From Micromonospora inositola (GTDB taxonomy: Bacteria; Actinomycetota; Actinomycetes; Mycobacteriales; Micromonosporaceae), in contig NZ_LT607754.1 of the NCBI RefSeq assembly GCF_900090285.1, positions 5,544,001 through 5,608,000 on the forward strand: a DNA stretch of 64,000 nt, given 5' to 3'. Below the pieces are notes generated by a model. That model was not told the DNA's origin. It searched no databases and worked only from the letters and a program-made list of their open reading frames with translations. Below, in pieces: positions 60,857 through 64,000 of the stretch. The translations under genes were made by a program, and so were the position numbers. Within the stretch, counting starts at the first letter, position 1, and every line of letters begins with the position of its first letter.

Positions 60857-62135
60857 CATCCTCCCGGCCCTATAGGACCGGGATTCCCACGGTCGCCCGT
60901 CGAGTTTCCTGCTTCGTCACTGACCGCCTCGTCCGGGAGGGCTCCCGTTGAGGGCTTACACCAGCTCCACAGGCAGACACCGCCAGCCCGGCGGCCAGAA
61001 TGTTCCGCGCCGCGTTCACGTCACGGTCGTGATTGATGCCGCAGTCGCACGTCCATGTGCGGACGTGCAGCGGCATGGTGTCCCGTACGGCTCTGCATGT
61101 CGAGCACAGTTTGGAGGAGGGGAACCAACGGTCGACCGCAATCAACTTCCGGCCGTACCACTGGGCCTTGTACTCCAGCATGCTGCGGAACTCGCGCCAC
61201 GCCGCGTCGCTGATGGCGCGGGCGAGTCTGTGGTTTTTCAGCAGGTTCCGAACGGTCAGGTCCTCGATGACGATCGTTTGGTTTTCACGAACGAGCCGAG
61301 TGGTGATCTTGTGCAGGTGGTCGCGTCGCCGGTCTGCGATGCGAGCGTGAACCTTGGCGACCTTGCGGCGCGCCTTGTCGCGGTTCGCCGAGCCCTTGGC
61401 CTTCCGCGACTACTCCCGATGGGCGCGGGCGAGCCGGGCACGGTCGCGCCGCTCATGCCGAGGGTTGGTGATCTTCTCCCCGGTCGACAAGGTCAGCAGG
61501 TTGTCAAGCCCGGCGTCTATCCCGATCGCCGCGGTGGTCGGGGGCAGCGGCTGAACGGTCGGGTCCTCGCACAGCAAGGACACGAACCAACGCCCAGCCG
61601 GGTCTTGAGACACCGTCACCGTCGATGGCTTCGCACCCTCGGGGAGAGGGCGGGACCACACGATGTGCAGCGGCTCCGCCATCTTCGCCAACGTCAGCCT
61701 GCCGTCCCGGACGCGGAAAGCGCTGGTCCTGTACTCCGCCGACTTCCGGCACCTCTTCCGCGACTTGAAACGCGGGTACTTCGCGCGTTTGGCGAAGAAG
61801 CTGGCGAAGGCCGTCTGAAGATGACGCAGGGCCTGCTGGAGTGGGACCGAGGAAACGTCGTTGAGGTAGGCCAGTTCCTCTGTCTTCTTCCACGCGGTCA
61901 GCATCGCCGACGTGGCGTTGTAGGAGACGCGTTCCTGCCGGAGTGTCCACGCCTCGGTACGCGCCGCCAACGCAAGGTTGTAGACCTTCCGCACGCATCC
62001 GAACGTGCGCGACAGCTCAGCCGCCTGCGCGTCCGTGGGATAGAAGCGGTACTTGAATGCTCGCTTCACGCGCGTGGTCTTCATGGCTTTCGAACTATCG
62101 CATCAACCTGTGACAACCTGCGGGTTGTCGGGAGG
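60853..62135 (-). mobile_element. IS605-group (IS1341-type) element with TnpB only
   Basis: A minus-strand element. The right end, next to the FtsK-like gene, is the TnpB-type terminus GGGCCGGGAGGATGTCAA, with TCAA at 60853-60856. GGTCCTATAGGGCC-containing inverted sequence near 60870-60890 is the likely omega-RNA/right-end hairpin. The left end has a hairpin, GACAACC-CGCA-GGTTGTC, at about 62111-62128. There is no TnpA transposase. The outer left boundary is not resolved and is given approximately. Confidence 0.8.
60870..62084 (-). pseudogene. tnpB: RNA-guided nuclease TnpB interrupted by one amber codon
   Basis: A 404-codon TnpB frame starting at ATG 62084 (MKTTRVKRAFKYRFYPTDAQ). The RuvC residues D190 (GIDAGLDNLL), E274 (IVIEDLTVRNLL) and D355 (HDRDVNAARNIL) are all present, as is the zinc finger CSTC...CDCG (C327, C330, C346, C348). 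Codon 225 is TAG (61410-61412), probably from CAG, in the segment HRE-stop-SRKAKG. The two halves stay in frame. TnpB uses an omega-RNA from its own 3' end; activity here would need read-through. Confidence 0.88.
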
Positions 62136-62235
62136 GGGCTCGGGTCCACAGTGCCGGCGACCGGCCATCCCTGCCCTGCTCCTCAGGCGTGCGACTGCTT
62201 CCGGCGCTGATGCGGGGTTTCTCAAAGGAGTTCCG

Positions 62236-62904
62236 ATGAACGAACCGGTCGCCAGTGAGACGTACGCCGCCCAGATCCGTCGGCTCGCCGAGCTGACCTC
62301 CCGGGTCGCCGCCCAGCGCGAGGAGGCGCACACCTGGTACGCGCAGCAGTGCGCCGCGGCCGACCGGGCGGTCGCCGAGGCCACCGCGCAGGTACGCCGC
62401 GCCGAGGCGGAGGCGGCCGAGGCGCGGGAGCGGGTGGAGCGGGTCGACGCCGAGGCCGCGCACCTGTGGCAGGAGCTGCGGACCCGGCTGGGGGCGAGCG
62501 CGCGGCGGCTGGGTGATCCGCCCGGTCCGGCCCGGGACGCGTCCGGTGACCCGGTGCCGCTGCTGCACGGGGTCCGGGAGCTGCTGGACCGCACCCGTCA
62601 GCCGGGTGAGCTGCCGGGCTCGCTCAACCCGCTGCTGGTGCTCTGCGGGGTCGGCGGAGCCGTCGTCGCGTACGTTCTGGGGGTGGGGGCACGGGCGGTC
62701 GGCGCCGGATCCGGCGGTGACCTGGCGGTCGGGATGCCGGTGCTGGGGCTGGTGGTGACGCTGCTCGGGCCGCTGGTGGGGTTGGCGCCGGCCCGGCTGC
62801 TGGCCGACCGCCGGCACGCCGTCCTGGGCCCCCGCCCGATCACCGTGGTGCTGACCGCCGGCCTGGTGACGACGGTCCTCCTGCTCGCCCTCGCCCCCCG
62901 CTGA
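62236..62904 (+). CDS. Coiled-coil membrane protein, downstream gene of the FtsK-like cluster
   Basis: A 222-aa protein starting at ATG 62236 after AAAGGAG. Residues 15-90 form an acidic coiled coil (AEATAQVRRAEAEAAEARER). Three or four membrane helices follow from about 130 (LLVLCGVGGAVVAYVLGVGA, VLGLVVTLLGPLVGLAPARL, ITVVLTAGLVTTVLLLALAP). It could anchor the soluble FtsK-like ATPase to the membrane. Only the TnpB insertion separates it from that gene. No family is recognised. Confidence 0.75.
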   Translation: MNEPVASETYAAQIRRLAELTSRVAAQREEAHTWYAQQCAAADRAVAEATAQVRRAEAEAAEARERVERVDAEAAHLWQELRTRLGASARRLGDPPGPARDASGDPVPLLHGVRELLDRTRQPGELPGSLNPLLVLCGVGGAVVAYVLGVGARAVGAGSGGDLAVGMPVLGLVVTLLGPLVGLAPARLLADRRHAVLGPRPITVVLTAGLVTTVLLLALAPR

Positions 62905-62916
62905 CCGTCCCTCCCC

Positions 62917-63026
62917 CACCTCGCGGCACCCGCCTGCGGTTGATCATGAAGTTATTGCCGTGACACGCCAGGCGGGTGACAACAACTTCATGATCAACGA
63001 GGCCCGGTGCGTGCTGCCGCGAGGTG
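62917..63026. repeat. Nested palindrome (MITE/REP-like), 110 bp
   Basis: The outer arms CACCTCGCGGCA (62917-62928) and TGCCGCGAGGTG (63015-63026) are perfect. The inner arms GTTGATCATGAAGTTATTG (62939-62957) and CAACAACTTCATGATCAAC (62980-62998) have one mismatch. The AT-rich core (TGATCATGAAGTT) is out of character for this genome. It lies between convergent genes, overlapping no gene. Confidence 0.8.
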
Positions 63027-63033
63027 AAGGTGG

Positions 63034-64000
63034 TCAGGCGGGGGTGAGGACGGCTTCCTTGAGGAGGCGACGGGCGAGGACGATGCGGTCGGCGTCGTCA
63101 TCGAGGCCCGGGAGGTCGCCGACCCGGCTGACCTCGCCGGCGAGGACGGCGCGCAGGGCCGGCTCGCAGGTGCCGGGCAGGGTGATGGTGCGGTCGAACA
63201 GGCGCAGCGCCACCTTCCCGTCCCCGGTCGGGGTGAGGTGCCAGCGCAGGCCGGCGCGGGGCGCCACCCGACTGTCGGCGTCCAGCGTGGCCAGGGCCGC
63301 GGCCTGCGCGAGGGGGCGGATCGGCGCCGGTCGGGCCGCCGGCCAGGCCCGGTCGCGCAGCCGGGCGGCGACCGCGGTCGGGTCGGCCCGCAGCAGCCAG
63401 TCGCGCAGCGCCTCGACCGTCTCGGTCAGCTCCGGCTCGATCGCGTCCGGGTCGGCGACGTCGGTGCCGAAGGGCAGCCCGGCGCGCAGCCGGGCGTCCT
63501 CGGCGGCGAGCGCGAGCAGCTCCTCGACCACGGCGTACCGCGTCAGCGCCCGGATGCCGACAGTCAGGTGCAGCGAGCTGGACTCCTGCGCCTGGGCGCT
63601 GTGCAGCCAGCCGCGTGGCAGATAGAGCGCGTCGCCCGGTTCCAGCACCACGTCCAGCGCGGCGGTCCCCTCGGCGGTGGCGGCGACCTCGTCGGCCCGC
63701 CCGCCCCAGGGCTGCTGCTCCAGCGGGTCGGGCAGCACCGGCGGGTGGATCCGCCAGTGCTTGCGGCCGTCCACCTGGAGCACGAAGACGTCGTGGGTGT
63801 CGTAGTGGGTGGCGAAGCCCTGGCTGCCCGCCGGGGTCAGATAGGCGTTGACCTGCAGCGGCTGCCGTAGCGCGGTGCCCAGGTCCCGGGCGAAGTCGAC
63901 CAGCGCGGGCCAGATCCGGTGCAGGCCCTGGAGCACCAGGGTCGCGCCGGCGGCGTACAGCTCCAGGACCTTCTCGTCGAGGACCTGGTCTGCGATCTCG
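63034..64000 (-). CDS. Cupin (JmjC-like) 2-oxoglutarate oxygenase, partial
   Basis: The C-terminal 322 codons (up to the right edge) of a JmjC/cupin protein. The metal triad is visible as HYD in GFATHYDTHDVF and the distal His in LPRGWLHSAQAQE; GRKHWRIHPPVLPDPL is the core strand region. It is closest in look to ROXA/YcfD-type ribosomal oxygenases that hydroxylate arginine in L16. A helical C-terminal region ends in LARRLLKEAVLTPA. The true N-terminus lies outside the window. Confidence 0.88.
   Translation of the reverse strand, partial: EIADQVLDEKVLELYAAGATLVLQGLHRIWPALVDFARDLGTALRQPLQVNAYLTPAGSQGFATHYDTHDVFVLQVDGRKHWRIHPPVLPDPLEQQPWGGRADEVAATAEGTAALDVVLEPGDALYLPRGWLHSAQAQESSSLHLTVGIRALTRYAVVEELLALAAEDARLRAGLPFGTDVADPDAIEPELTETVEALRDWLLRADPTAVAARLRDRAWPAARPAPIRPLAQAAALATLDADSRVAPRAGLRWHLTPTGDGKVALRLFDRTITLPGTCEPALRAVLAGEVSRVGDLPGLDDDADRIVLARRLLKEAVLTPA

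Noticed and set aside
60853..62135. CRISPR-Cas12 locus
   Set aside because: The RuvC protein has TnpB length and sits within IS605-type ends; there is no repeat array or Cas1/2.

Overview
The window is high-GC actinobacterial chromosome, most likely from Micromonospora or a close relative in the Micromonosporaceae. Supporting features are the complete Pup-proteasome locus, mycothiol ligase (MshC), an F420-type luciferase-like oxidoreductase, SCO1664/DUF3090/DUF5703 families, frequent GTG/TTG starts and 4-nt GTGA overlaps. Genus is inferred from gene content and protein style only.

Layout. (1) 0-17 kb is a conserved core: pafB (cut by the window edge), a cation diffusion facilitator, DUF3866, a CXXC carboxymuconolactone-decarboxylase-like protein, a small membrane protein and pafA. 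A divergent dTDP-glucose dehydratase-like gene comes next, then the minus-strand run arc, dop, pup, endonuclease VII-like, prcB, prcA. The flank holds a ferredoxin, trmI, an M50 protease and a RecB-like nuclease. Arc feeds pupylated proteins into PrcAB, PafA attaches Pup and Dop removes it; Pup already ends in Glu. (2) 17-30.7 kb is more accessory: a NarL-type two-component system, a MacB-like ABC exporter, HAD phosphatase, zinc metallopeptidase, lipoprotein, two paralogous 70-aa membrane proteins, a methyltransferase, a YCII/ECF42-type sigma pair and cydAB. (3) 30.9-35.0 kb is a decayed integrated element. It is bounded by a 16-bp duplication of the metH 3' end and holds an HK97 capsid gene, two small phage genes, a truncated tyrosine integrase and a COG4705 membrane protein. 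(4) 35-56.8 kb is conserved chromosome again: metH, a PAC2 protein, a GntR regulator with a clear candidate operator, the mshC/SCO1664/DUF3090/phosphomutase operon, a secreted lysozyme-like protein, uppP, an LLM oxidoreductase, aldo/keto reductase, M20 peptidase, hemerythrin, LysR regulator, and a ClpC-like ATPase operon. (5) 57.0-62.9 kb is an uncharacterised four-gene cluster: small helical protein, 293-aa protein, soluble FtsK/EccC-like ATPase, coiled-coil membrane protein. A TnpB-only IS605-group element is inserted between genes three and four, and its tnpB carries one amber codon. (6) A cupin (JmjC-like) hydroxylase runs off the right edge.

Several intergenic palindromes recur between convergent genes and look like a genomic repeat family and/or bidirectional terminators. 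No tRNA, rRNA or CRISPR array was seen.
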